Made by a program: the position numbers and the translations under genes
Part shown: positions 1-11,619 of the stretch, piece after piece
How the letters are laid out: every line of letters begins with the position of its first letter
Position numbering within the stretch: position 1 is the stretch's first letter
Source: Carnegiea gigantea
Lineage: Eukaryota; Streptophyta; Magnoliopsida; Caryophyllales; Cactaceae
NCBI GenBank assembly: GCA_029747015.1
Contig: JAKOGI010001552.1
Coordinates: 25,001-89,000 of the forward strand
Length of the DNA: 64,000 bases
Direction of reading: 5' to 3'
Notes under the pieces: model-generated
Told to the model about the DNA's origin: nothing
Seen by the model: the letters and a program-made list of their open reading frames with translations, nothing else
Database searches by the model: none

Positions 1-2458
1 TAAATCATGCTTGATATGTTAATTCGAAGTTAGGTTAACATGTTTAGCATCGATTCAACTTAATTAGTTTATGTATGAAAAAGAATTAAAAACGAAATTA
101 GTTTAACGTGTTTAACATCGATTCAAGTTATTTAAAGGATTGAAAGCGAAGTCCTTTTTAACGTGTATCACTTCCATTCGAGTTAATTAACCAATGCATG
201 CAAATGAGCTAATTTCGAGGTTAATGAAATGTGTTTAGCTTCGAATCAAGTAGATTAGCTAATGCAGGTTAAAGGAATTCATTTCGAAGTTATATAAACT
301 TGTTTTGGTTCGATTCGAGATAAACTAGCTAATGCATGTACACGAATGAAATGCGAAGCTATTAAAATATGTTTAGTTTTCATTCGAACCTCTTTTTAGT
401 ACATTCATGCTTAGGAAAGTTACTTCGAAATGCATTGTATATGTCTAGAATCAAATTATGTTTGATTTACTGAATAAAGTGTTGTCGTTTATGGACATAT
501 GTGGCTATATGTACGCTTGTTGTAACGCACCGCTGAATGGTGCTGTTTGCTCAGGTGAGGGCAGTTTAGTGACCAGATATAGTTTATCGATCATATGAAG
601 TTTAGCAAGTATGTACACAGCTGATCGATTATGCAAAAAAAAATTAATTATCAATCATAGCAAGTTATTGATTATCAATTATTATCGTTAGCGAATATAG
701 ATGTGTTTATATGATTGCTATCATTTAAATGCATAGGAATGTTTATAATTCAAATAGAGGAAATTGTGAAGTAAACTGAACAGAAGCTTATTGAATCTAT
801 ACATATATGGTTTATATTGACTATTTAGAAATGATGAGGGTATGGATGTCAATGATGAATTAAATGATTGAATCCTGGAATCGTATAGATTGCGAAGTGA
901 GTGTGGGAATTGCTTTATCTATTGAATTAACGTGCTATGTGAGCCTCCCACTTGAGTTTCATTGTCCCACCAGTAGGCAGGCACCAAAAGCTCAATGTTT
1001 TCATAGCTCTGCCAATAGGCAGGCACCAAAAGCTCAATGATTTCATAGCTCTGCCAATAGGCAGGCACCAAAAGCTCAATGTTTTCATAGCTCTGCTAAT
1101 AGGCAAGCACTAAAGCTCAATGTTTTCATAACTCTGCCAATAGGCAAGCATCAAAGCTCAATGTTTTCATAGCTCTTCCATTAAACAGAAGCTTCAAAAC
1201 TCAATGTTTCTTAGTTCTGCTGGTAAGCAGGAGACTCAAGTCCATTGGATTATACCTCTAACAATAGATAGAAAGTTTAACATCCATATATCCTATAGCT
1301 CGGCCGATAGGTAGTAGAATCAAAACCATGTGTTGCAAAACCTCATCAATTAGTAGCGACCCAAAGGCAAAGGAGACTCTTAGATCTTATGAAGGTTTAT
1401 AAAATGTATCACTTTTAAGAAACACGAACATGAAGTTCAATGGTTATTGTGCTACCTTATTAGTAAATAGTTTCCATGTTTTCTCACATACACCTATTCG
1501 TGCACTTGACCGGCTACTGAATAGTATAGTAAAGTCCTCAGTGTAGAGGTTGCCTCGCATTGAACATGTTGGTTGCTCTAATGTAATTGCTAAGCTCATA
1601 ACGCCTATTGCCTGATAGCATCTTCAATGAAGTTTAATGATTGTATATGGCATAAATTATATAAACTGGAATAAGTTGTAATGCGCTCAGCATTATGTAT
1701 TAAGTTTTAGCTATTGTTGAGTAACATACATGGTTTGCACAATAGAAATCCCAGCAAGTGGTGCTTATGGGTTAAACCCCTTTCTTTTCATTGAGTTTAT
1801 GAGTTCACATGAGTTTCTTTTGGTAAGTTCATTGGGCACAGCTATTCTGGGGAGGACTCTTTAAAACGGAGAACCTACGAACGACGGTTGTAAGTTATAG
1901 TTGTCTTGATAATATTCTGCTAGAGGGGGGTTATCCATTGCGCATTTATCGCTCACTTCCATCTATTATTGTGCCCCCAAGTTTCTGAATTAGCCAGTAA
2001 AGGTCGGCCCAAGTAAGCCGAAATGGAGTTATTGCTATCCTAGGAATAAAGCGACGTGCCTACATGTGAGCTGCGAAATGTAGTATAATGTAACCGTTCA
2101 TTTCTATGTAATTTAAGTCCTCGTGTGTATGTGTTTCATATCATGTCGAGTCGCTCAGTATGGTTGTTTACAATTGGAATGTAACCCCAATACCCCGGAC
2201 GTGTGGTCCGTGGAGTTGTACCATCATTTTAGTATTGAACTGCGCTGGTTGATATGCTCCGGGTGGGTGGCCCGTAGAGCCGTGAAGTCCGGCAGGTAGC
2301 CGTTGAGTTGATTTTATTATTGAGTTTAATTGCAGGGAATTCAATGTAAGGCTTTAAGCCTGGGAAACAGTCAGTTTTTAGGGGAAACTCTGTCCATTTC
2401 ATCCCAGGATTTAAAGGCAAACGCTAACACTCCTGGCCTTAGGGTTGGGGGCGTTATA
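1..2458 (+). repeat. 5' LTR of the LARD element (partial)
   Basis: This is the left LTR, missing its first ~1.1 kb beyond the window edge. It ends in GGGGGCGTTATA directly before the primer binding site. It matches 4434-6846 along its whole length and is 45 bp longer, mainly because it holds one more unit of a ~42-bp internal repeat. There is no coding potential. Confidence 0.9.
961..1212 (+). repeat. 42-bp minisatellite inside the 5' LTR
   Basis: About six tandem units of a ~42-bp motif (GCTCTGCCAATAGGCAGGCA, then CCAAAAGCTCAATGTTTTCA, then TA). The middle units are nearly identical and the outer ones degenerate, with a seventh fading copy after 1212. The matching stretch of the other LTR (5395-5600) has about five units. 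Confidence 0.85.
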
Positions 2459-2460
2459 GA

Positions 2461-2472
2461 TGGTATCAGAGC
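2461..2472 (+). promoter_or_regulatory. Primer binding site (initiator methionine tRNA type)
   Basis: TGGTATCAGAGC lies two bases after the 5' LTR end. This is the standard plant retrotransposon site complementary to the 3' end of initiator tRNA-Met. It fixes the LTR end at 2458 and the + orientation of the element. Confidence 0.92.
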
Positions 2473-3324
2473 AGGGTCCTGTGACCACAGGTCGCGACCT
2501 ACGCCATGCATTGCATATCGCTGCTTAAGAATGCTACATGATGAGGTGCTATTTGATGTGCCTTTGTGTACAAATGTACTTTGGTGTGGTCGTCATTGTG
2601 TCTAGCTAGCAAACGACTCATTCTCTCAAGTGTGCAGCCTAGTCACTGGTATAGTTAAACCGTGTTGTTTCGTATGTCCGATTGAATGCCAACGACATTT
2701 GGATATGGCCTTGACTTGGATAGTTACGTACATGGGAAGGCATCTTTGCATCCTCGCATGTAACCACTGTCACCCTTGAGTCGGCTCAGCGTCATACTTG
2801 TTGTGGGCTTCATAGCACACCGGCCATATCAACCCTGACACACCTACAACGGAGATAAAAGAGAGAATCTGACAGACTTTGGAATTGTTATGCTACATGT
2901 CTCACCTTGCTGCTATCTGAGGCAAAGTTTTATGCCTTTTCAACACTGTTTATGTACCAACACCAAGTGTAGAAGCTAGCATGACTCATAGGAAAGGGGT
3001 AGAACCTTTCCATCCGTACTAAGCATGCCTTGGCCCTTTATGGTCACCTTATGTGACCAACGCACTGCAATGCTTCGGCCTATGTTTATAAGCCCATTGA
3101 AGTCATTATCGTTATTCGAGATTAATTGTTTAATGGTTGGCCAAGCCCCAGGACATGCCTGGGACCTCGATTGCACAAGAGAATTACAATCAAGTATACT
3201 CGTATAGATGCCCTTTGTGTGGCATTTTTACTGGGACCTCTGGGTTATGCAGGGTGTACCAAGCGTATGCGCCAGTGTGGGTGGCTTAGCATAGACTCTA
3301 GAATTTCGAGGACGAAATTCTTTT

Positions 3325-3336
3325 AAGGGGGGAAGG
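3325..3336 (+). promoter_or_regulatory. Polypurine tract of the LARD element
   Basis: AAGGGGGGAAGG lies one base before the second LTR and would prime plus-strand DNA. It is preceded by GAATTTCGAGGACGAAATTC, a conserved block near the end of Tekay/Del-type elements, which contains a short inverted repeat (GAATTTCG/CGAAATTC). Confidence 0.88.
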
Positions 3337-3337
3337 C

Positions 3338-6300
3338 TATAACACCCGGGATTTTTTGTTACCCCCTTCGTTAAGTCGATTTATATCGTTATAAATTGAA
3401 CTAATATCAATGAAGTCTGCCGAAGTGCGGATTTTATTGAAAGGAATGAGTAGGTTCCCGAGTATGACTAGAATGTCGAATCTTGGGAATCATCCTGCAA
3501 TTTATTGAATCAAACCTTAATATAATCAAAAAGCGAATAATCGACCGATGATTATATTAATGGTTACAGCTTAAGGTTTGGAGATTGGAAAATTGGATTT
3601 ATGGTACAGTGGGCTGGTGTTATTATCAGTTAGTAGCAAGAACAAAAGAAAAATAAAACAAAATAAAATAAAAATAAAGTAGGGGCCGAAGCCCCTTCTC
3701 TGCGAGGGGGAGAAGAATCGCGAGGGGGGGGTTCCCGACCCCTGCCCCGTGCCACACCCCTATACACGCCAAGAGAGAGAGGCGAGGGAGGCACCGGCGA
3801 GGCTGCCGGTGATCGGCTAACACCCGCCAGCCGTCCCCCACCCCGGTCGCGACCAGACCCGAGCCAGACAGAGAGAGAGAGTCAGCGAGTGAGAGCGGTC
3901 GAGCGAGTGGGCGCAGTGGTGCGGCCAGACGCTGATCACAGGCGGACGAGGGCCGGCCGGAGCTGGCAAGGACCGGCGGCTCGAGCCCGGCGACCAGTGG
4001 GAGCCACGCGAAGTAAGGGTCCGAAAGCTAGGGTTTCTGGGCTTCGAACTGCGGCTTGATCGAGTACGGCCATGGTGGGTTCGGGCTTCGGGAGTCCGAA
4101 TTCTGCATCGAATTCAACCCCTTTTACAGGTCCCCACGTTTGAAACGAGGTGGGTTTCCTCTTCCTCCTATTTATTTTTAAATTCAATACAAGTTTATCG
4201 ATTATAGTTTATTCAGGTTGAATTGGAACTGATAATTTATGCCTAGTATACATATTGAGCGCATTGAACAAGTTATCCATTATACATATCGTTTATCGAT
4301 TATGTGAAATGCATTCGATTGTATATATATAGTTATCAAATTATAATCGGTTATATGAGAATTATTCGATTTTACAACGACCCATTGATTTAGTAATTTA
4401 ACTGTGTTTAACGTCGATTCGAATCAATGAATGTAAATCATGCTTGATATGTTAATTCGAAGTTAGGTTAACATGTTTAGCATCGATTCAACTTAATTAG
4501 TTTATGTATGAAAAAGAATTAAAAACGAAATTAGTTTAACGTGTTTAACATCGATTCAAGTTATTTAAAGGATTGAAAGCGAAGTCCTTTTTAACGTGTA
4601 TCACTTCCATTCGAGTTAATTAACCAATGCATGCAAATGAGCTAATTTCGAGGTTAATGAAATGTGTTTAGCTTCGAATCAAGTAGATTAGCTAATGCAG
4701 GTTAAAGGAATTCATTTTGAAGTTATATAAACTTGTTTTGGTTCGATTCGAGATAAACTAGCTAATGCATGTACACGAATGAAATGCGAAGCTATTAAAA
4801 TATGTTTAGTTTTCATTCGAACCTCTTTTTAGTACATTCATGCTTAGGAAAGTTACTTTGAAATGCATTGTATATGTTTAGAATCAAATTATGTTTGATT
4901 TACTGAATAAAGTGTTATCGTTTATGGACACATGTGGCTATATGTACGCTTGTTGTAATGCACCGCTGAATGGTGCTGTTTGCTCAGGTAAGGGCAGTTC
5001 AGTGACTAGATATAGTTTATCGATCATATGAAGTTTAGCAAGTATGTACACAGCTGATCGATTATGGAAAAAAAAATTAATTATCAATCATAGCAAGTTA
5101 TTGATTATCAATTATTATCGTTAGCGAATATAGACATGTTTATATGATCGCTATCATTTAAATGGATGGGAATGTTTATAATTCAAATAGAGGAAATTAT
5201 GAAGTAAACTGAACAGAAGCTTATTGAATCTATACATATATGGTTCATATGGACTATTTAGAAACGATGAGGGTATGGATGTCAATGATGAATTAAATGA
5301 TTGAATCCTGGAATCGTATAGATTGCGAAGTGAGTGTGGGAATTGCTTTATCTATTGAATTAACGTGCTATATGAGCCTCCCACTTGAGTTTCATTGTCC
5401 CACCAGCAGGCGGGCACCAAAAGCTCAATGTTTTCATAGCTCTGCCAATAGGCAGGCACCAAAAGCTCAATGATTTCATAGCTCTGCCAATAGGCAGGCA
5501 CCAAAAGCTCAATGTTTTCATAGCTCTACCAATAGGAAGGCATCACAATGTTTTCATAGCTCTGCCATTTAGCAGAAGCTTCAAAACTCAATGTTTCCTA
5601 GTTTTGCTGGTAGACAGGAGACTCAAGTCCATTGGGTTATACCTCTAACAATAGATAGAAAGTTTAACGTCCACATATCCTATAGCTCTGCCAATAGGCA
5701 GTAGAATCAAAACCATACGTTGCAAAACCTCGTCAATTAGTGGCGACCCAAGGGCAAAGGAGACTCTCCGATCTTATGAAGGTTTATAAAATGTATCACT
5801 TTTAAGAAACACGAACGTGAAGTTCAAAGGTTATTGTGCTACCTTTTTAGTAAATAGTTTCCATGTTTTCTCACATACACCTATTTGTGCACTTGACCGG
5901 CTACTGAATAGTATAGTAAAGTCCTCAGTGTAGAGGTTGTCTCGCATTGAACATGTTGGTTGCTCTAATGTAATTGCTAAGCTCATAACACCTATTGCCT
6001 GACAGCATCTTCAATGAAGTTTCATGATTGTATACAGCATAAATTATATAAACTGGAATCAGCTGTAATGCGCCGAGCATTACGTATTAAGTTTTAGCTA
6101 TTGTTGAGTAACATACATGGTTTGCACAACAGAAATCCCAGCAAGTGGTGCTTATGGGTTAAAGCCCTTTCTTTTCATTGAGTTTATGAGTTCACATGAG
6201 TTTCTTTTGGTAAGTTCATTGGGCATAGCTATTCTGAGGAGAACTCTTTAAAACAGAGAACCTACGAAGGACGGTTGTAAGTTATGGTTTTCTTGATAAT

Positions 6301-6846
6301 ATTCTGCTAGAGGGGGGGTTATCTATTACACATTTATCGCTCACTTCCATCTGTTATTGTGCCCCCATGTTTCTGAATTAGCCATTAAAGGTCGGCCCAA
6401 GTAAGCCGAAATGGAGTTATTGCTGTCCTAGGAATAAAGCGACGTGCCTGCATGTGAGCTGCGAAATGTAGTATAATGTAACCGTTCATTTCTATGTAAT
6501 TTAAGTCCTCGTGTGCATGTGCTGCATATCATGTCGAGTCACTCAATATGGTTGTTTATAATTGGAATGTAACCCCAATACCCGGGACGTGTGGTCCGCG
6601 GAGTTGTACCATCATTTTAGTATTAAACTGCGCCGGTTGATATGCTCCGGGCTGGTAGCCCGTAGAGCCGTGAACTCCGGCGGGTAGTCGTTGAGTTGAT
6701 TTTATTATTGAGTTTAATTACAGGGAATTCAATGTAAGGCTTTAAGCCTGGGAAACGGTTAGTTTTCAGGGGAAACTTTGTCCGTTTCGTCCCAGGATTT
6801 AAAGACAAACGCTAACACTCCTGGCCTTAGGGTTGGGGGCGTTATA
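3338..6846 (+). repeat. 3' LTR of the LARD element (complete, 3509 bp)
   Basis: It starts TATAACACCC after the polypurine tract and ends GGGGGCGTTATA. The ends form an imperfect inverted repeat, as expected for an LTR, but read TA...TA instead of the usual TG...CA. An A/T-rich run (about 3645-3680) is followed by a distinctly GC-rich block (about 3680-4160) in the first third, probably the promoter and leader region; the rest is AT-rich. The short frames at 3626-3841 and 3936-4187 fall in the GC block and are not genes. Confidence 0.9.
5395..5600 (+). repeat. 42-bp minisatellite inside the 3' LTR
   Basis: This is the counterpart of the array at 961-1212, with about five units, one of them shortened to ~36 bp. 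An open frame at 5385-5648 reads through it as a repeated ~14-residue peptide, but only because 42 is divisible by three; it has no other support as a gene. Confidence 0.8.
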
Positions 6847-6881
6847 TGCCCAAACCGAATGACCCATTTTTCAGGTATATG

Positions 6882-6888
<7 letters not shown>

Positions 6889-6934
<46 letters not shown>

Positions 6935-6952
6935 CTATATATATATATATAT
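6889..6952. repeat. (GT)n/(TA)n microsatellite
   Basis: About 22 GT dinucleotides (6889-6932) followed by an AT run to 6952, just inside the junction of the two LTR sequences. Confidence 0.97.
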
Positions 6953-8093
6953 CGTAATTAAATTTAGCCACTAAACATTTTAATCGTTTCTAAATTTGTT
7001 TCAACCTCCGATAAGTAATAAGGGAAACTTAAAAGCAAGTTCATACTCTTTAAACATTACGTTGCTTTATTCAAATGGCCATTTCAAATGTTTTGACTCG
7101 TTAAACTTTTCTGCTGAATGATTCAATTGAATCGTACTTTAGTTTAAAAGCATCTTCAAACAACATAGCTAATATCAATTTCAGTAATTTAGTAGAATCA
7201 TTTTCAAACTAAGTTCAGCTTCAGTAATTCAGCAAATCCGCCTTACAACACATATAAGCTCATTTCAATAACTGAAAAGTAATTCAATAACCCGAGCTCC
7301 CTCTGCATAGCATCGACCACAATAATCCTCAGAATCCACTCGATATTTCAAGCCAAACATTAATCGCACAACTCGGCTTTAATTCAATGCCTTCATTACT
7401 CAATTTTCAAATTCGGCAATTCGAGAGACTCCAAATTAGCATGCAACGATAATTATAGTTCACACTTGGCATCGGAAAATAATCATGGCCCCAAACATGT
7501 TCAAATCAACATCATCATCATTCAATTCTCAATTAGCCAATTCGCGAGTTACTAATCAACATGCAAAGATTATCATTTTAGAACATCTAAAATTAGATTA
7601 TAGTTCTAACTTAATTTAACCCCAAAATGGGCATACTACAATCAAATTTTCATAATCAAAACATGCAATTCGGGAGCTAAACAATTTATCCAAAAACATT
7701 GAAAAACTTTGCAAAATTTAATAGTAATTAGGGAATCGAGAACCACCCACCTCGAATCCAAGCTAAAGGACCTGTTTTAAGTGCTTTTGGGGCTGAATTT
7801 AGAAGGTCAAAACCGAAACTCGACTCCTAATTCGTTGCCCAAGCACCATCTTCAAACTTGCCTGCCCGGACTTATTTTTCGGTCTCTGTCTTGGTCTGCT
7901 TCCTCGCCGGAGCCACGCCCAACCGCTGACGGTGGTGGTCGCGGTGGTGGTGCACACAAGGTTTCAAATACTAACCCCTAACTCCCATTTTGCATGCTCA
8001 TGCCCGGCCAACGGAGGTGCCATGGACTGGTGGTTGCCGGCTGCAAGAAGCTCACCAGCTGTGTCTGGCTGCTAGTGTGCCACTGTCACATTC

Positions 8094-8110
8094 TCCCTCC
8101 CTCCCTCCCT

Positions 8111-8161
<51 letters not shown>
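8094..8161. repeat. (CTCC)n/(CT)n microsatellite
   Basis: A CTCC run to about 8118 passes into about 22 uninterrupted CT units. On the minus strand this is a GA run at the place where the LARD LTR has short GAGAGA stretches (3772-3782, 3868-3882). Confidence 0.97.
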
Positions 8162-8164
<3 letters not shown>

Positions 8165-8653
8165 ATGGTGGCTCTTGGGACTGGGGGCAGCAGAAACCCC
8201 CCTATCGCAGTTCCTGAACCAGAAAGGGGGCCGTGGCCCTTTTTAGACTTTTTCTTTTTTCTTTTTGTGCTATTGCTTTCCTATTCAACTTATATTACTA
8301 GCCCAACCTCGTGCGTCTTAGTCTAAAGTCAGCCCATTGATCCAATCACTTGTCAATTTATTTGTTCTCAATAATAAGGCTCGGTCTAATATTTAACGAA
8401 ATAAATTCTAAGGTTTGTCAATCCAATCACACTCAGGAATCTACTTGATTGAGTAATCGATAATAATTTTTATTAATGCTTATTAAGATCATCGTAAAAT
8501 TTCAAAACTAATAATAATAAAAATATTCTTTTTAAGGAAATTATCACTTAAGCAAGCATTTTAGTATTAATTTAACTTAACTAAAATAATGAAATATGAT
8601 TTTGTAATATTAAGAAACAGGTTAGATAGCTTAAATAAAATGCGGGTGTTACA

Positions 8654-10972
8654 ATTTTTATGATTTGTGTTGTCAAGGTTGATGTTTCAACTTTGCCAAG
8701 TGGTTTTCTTAGTTTTGTTGGGAGAATTCGCATTATGTGGTCAGTTTTGTTTCTTGATTGGTTTTTGGGAGTGGTCATTTGATTAATGTGGCCGTAGCGT
8801 TAGTTGCTGAACCTGGTGCTTGCTTTCCCTCATTATAATTTTTCAGTGACATAATTGCTATGCTTGACTATGGTTTTGCTTGAATTAAGAGCTATTATGG
8901 ATCTTAGGTTAGAAGAAGCACTGGAGGATTTGAGAAACACATATTTGCTTAACAATGTCCATGATATTGTAAAGATCACACAATTAAATCAGGCGTTCCA
9001 TATGGGAAGTTTGCTTATATAAAGAGATGGGAAATATACTTTTCAAAGCCTAGGAATTGTCTAAAGCTATTTTGATATATGAAAAAGGCCTTTAATTTTT
9101 AGGCTTGGGAGTAAGCAAGATGTTGATTTAATGTCTAAGCTAGGGTCATTTATAGTTCAAACTAGGCAACTTACTTGGAAGATTTGGATAAGGACTACTC
9201 TAATATCTCTAAGCCACTAATGGAGCCTCGGGAGAATCCTAGTTTGTAGAAGGCCAATGCATCATTAGGTGAAATCAATAGTTGTGTGGTGATGGATCTT
9301 GGCCCTAATAATTCAATTCAACATGTAGAGCATCCAAATCATATAAGTGTTATGAATGTTAACAACGAAGGTTTAATCTCATCTCTCACTCAAGAATCCT
9401 CAGGAGAAAATCCCAACACGATGACAGGAATAGGTCCTACTACAAATGATGTTTTCTTACGTTTCATCAAGAATTAGAGCTAATGAGGGCATAATATCCC
9501 ACTTTAGGACTCATCAAGCAAATTATCACATCAAGATATCTCAAAATTCTTATCAAAAGTTTGTCAATGGCCATCAGTTAAGTTTTTGTGTGTAGCTCGA
9601 CACGAGTTCATGACTATTTAGCTACATGTGAAGTGAGGAAAAGAGGAAGTTTTGTATTAAGTTAATAAGCCAAAGTACGAGGTTAATGACTCACCATTAA
9701 TGGAGAAAGAAGAGTGTTGGGCAGTTGACTGGAATGATGTTTTGAGCTCACTAACCACAAAAGACCATCAAACCAAAATGAAATGTTAAAATGTGAAGAA
9801 GAAGAAGAAGCAACTCACACCTTTAGATTCTCAACTCAATCTCAAAACTCGTGTGCAGGAAGCAAAAAGAGGGAAAAGAAGAACATAAAGTTGTAATGAA
9901 GAAAAACCTCCTAGAGAAAGATATTGGAATAAGGAGCACAAAAGAGAAGGATAACTCTCAATCTAGTGTTACTCACTATTTTGTTCATTGCTTGAAATAT
10001 TGTATTGAGGTGAAGAGAATGTGATGATGCCCTCCCTATCATAATGATTAATCCCAACACAAGAAAGTCTTCAGTTCTAAAAGAGGAAAGTGAAACAAGC
10101 TATCAGACTCAGATGATGAATATGAAACATATAAGAAGAGAATGCTTAGAACAGGGAAACTAAATGAATCCCAACTAATCCAGTGAAGAGAAAATGCTTA
10201 TCCAACTTCATAGCATAATTTCATGAAATTAATAGTGAGAATAAAACTATAGAGACTCCTACCTTGGTCATTAAGGCTAACAATTGAGTCTTATTTTCTT
10301 TTCTTTTCTTTAATACATATAGCCTCTTGGAAAAAAAAAACAATAGATAGAAAGAAAATTTCTAAAAAAATTGAACACCCCAAGAAAAGGGGGTGACTTA
10401 TATGTGAGTAAAGAGGCAAAAAGCCCCAACCCCTTACTCTTTCCTCACCAACTGGAGAAGAGAGAGAGGGGGTGAGAGAGAAGGCAAGGTGGTGGCAACA
10501 ATAGTTGGTGGTGCAGAGAAAAAAGATAGGAGAAACAAGAAGTAGTCATAGTAGAAGTGGAGACGAGCTACAGTTGAGGTGCAAACATAAGGAAGGATGA
10601 GAAATTGGGAGGCAGCATTGAGAAATTGCCCAAAAGTTACCTAAATTTTTGTATAATCACCTCCAACTTTGAGGAATCAAAGTGAGTAATCTCCATTTCT
10701 AACCTGTTAAGAATTTCAAACCTAGATGAATTTAGTTGATTATGGATCCCTCGCATTTGAGTAGCTTAGGAGTTGAAGTGTGGAGGCTTAGGATTGAATA
10801 TATAAAGAATTTCGCCAATATTGATAATTACTGATTTGTTGTTTTGAGTTAATTTATAAGTTATTAGAGAAGGAATAAGCAGAGAATTTTAGTTTTTGGG
10901 AGTGGCTTTGGGATGTCATGTTTGCCAAAATTGATAATTGTTTTCCATTCTTTTAATGCATAATGACAAAAC
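8654..10972. other. Decayed intergenic DNA, nothing recognised
   Basis: No domain is recognised. A discontinuous + strand trace around 8890-9480 contains the short open frame 9286-9477 (63 residues, asparagine- and serine-rich) and may be the remnant of an element's first protein, but I cannot assign it. A T-rich then A-rich stretch near 10290-10360 could be an old poly(A)-tail boundary; this is weak. Confidence 0.4.
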
Positions 10973-11533
10973 TATTGACGAAAGATGGGTTACTATTGCA
11001 GAAGTGAACTCTTTTCACTCATTGTATAATAAAGATAGCCAGTAAAAATTGCTGAAATATTGTAGATAGAGACGCAATTTTTTATATGGACAACCTCCAA
11101 AACGAAGGTAAAAATTATAGGACTATCAGTCCAAAAAATACATTCACCATGTGAATAATAGGATCACAAAAGTATCTTCTGAGAAATATATAGGTTATAT
11201 ACTCAATGTCTTACCCACTTGAATGCTATACAAAAGCTCATTATCACCTAGTCAAGATCAATCTCATGGTGGTTTTCACTCAATATTTCGCTCTCTTGGT
11301 TGTGTTATTGTGTATTGTGTTCGTAAAGCAACTAATGCCTCTATTTATAAGAGTTTAGGAAGCTTTTTACCAAAGAAAACTTCACTTCTAAAGAGGCGTT
11401 ATTAGTCTTAAACTTCCTCTAAAAATAAATTTGGAAACATTTTTTTCTTGATCAGTTCTTCTTCAACTTCTTTGTTATTTCTTTTTCTCTATCTTATTGA
11501 GAACTCCCACCAATTAAGGAAGGAATCTTAACA
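10973..11533 (-). repeat. 3' LTR of the large Copia element
   Basis: It aligns with 28146-28746 along its length, including a shared block around AACCTCCAAAACGAAGGTAA and the closing CACCAATTAAGGAAGGAATC. On the minus strand it starts TGTTAAGATTCC, right after the purine-rich tract GAAAGGGGAAAAA (about 11534-11548). The frame at 11223-11405 is LTR sequence. Confidence 0.85.
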
Positions 11534-11619
11534 ATTTTTCCCCTTTCTAACCTAACTAGGGAATACTATACCGACACCTGTGAAAAAAATTTCAAACTTC
11601 TTGGCCAGTTGGTCATCAT

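Larger units (their letters stand above)
2459..3337 (+). other. Short non-coding internal region of the LARD element
   Basis: The 879 bp between the two LTRs hold only short random reading frames and no gag, protease, reverse transcriptase or integrase motif. It starts with the primer binding site and ends with the polypurine tract, so both cis signals for reverse transcription are kept while all protein genes are absent. Confidence 0.8.
1..6846 (+). mobile_element. LARD-like LTR retrotransposon (Tekay/chromovirus-type signals), 5' end cut by window
   Basis: Bases 1-2458 recur almost unchanged at 4434-6846, so they are the two LTRs of one element. Between them are a methionine-tRNA primer site right after the first LTR (2461-2472), 0.88 kb without gag or pol, and a polypurine tract (3325-3336) right before the second LTR. 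The complete right LTR is 3509 bp, so LTRs make up almost all of the element. Very long LTRs around a non-coding interior is the LARD layout: the element must borrow proteins from a relative. The GAATTTCGAGGACGAAATTC sequence just before the polypurine tract is familiar from Tekay/Del-type Ty3 elements; that family assignment is inference. Differences between the LTRs are few and often CG to TG/CA, suggesting a fairly young insertion. Confidence 0.88.
6847..8653 (-). repeat. 5' part of a related LTR in opposite orientation
   Basis: Read on the minus strand from 8653, this begins TGTAACACCCGCATTTT, a typical LTR start. At ~400-750 bp from that start comes an A-rich then GC-rich stretch, and at ~900 bp a GATTCGAGGTGGGTGG block. 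The LARD LTR has the same order of features at the same distances (GAGGTGGGTTTCC near 4149). It is cut off by the LARD 3' LTR end at 6846, so the LARD probably jumped into this older LTR and the rest lies left of the window. No polypurine tract lies just beyond 8653, which argues for a 5' or solo LTR. The frames at 7781-8326 are LTR sequence, not genes. Confidence 0.6.

Noticed and set aside
961..1212. CRISPR-like array of 42-bp units
   Set aside because: Head-to-tail tandem repeat with no unique spacers, inside a plant LTR.
5385..5648. Repeat-peptide frame (units like ALPIGRHQKLN)
   Set aside because: Translation of a 42-bp LTR minisatellite; the other LTR copy does not keep the frame.
6759..6971. 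Thr-His repeat frame
   Set aside because: Antisense of the (GT)n microsatellite.
7781..8326. Overlapping frames with poly-Ser/Leu runs
   Set aside because: CT microsatellite and GC-rich LTR leader, no protein homology.
8890..10260. Possible LINE ORF1 remnant
   Set aside because: No RNA-binding, endonuclease or RT motif could be recognised; left as unresolved.
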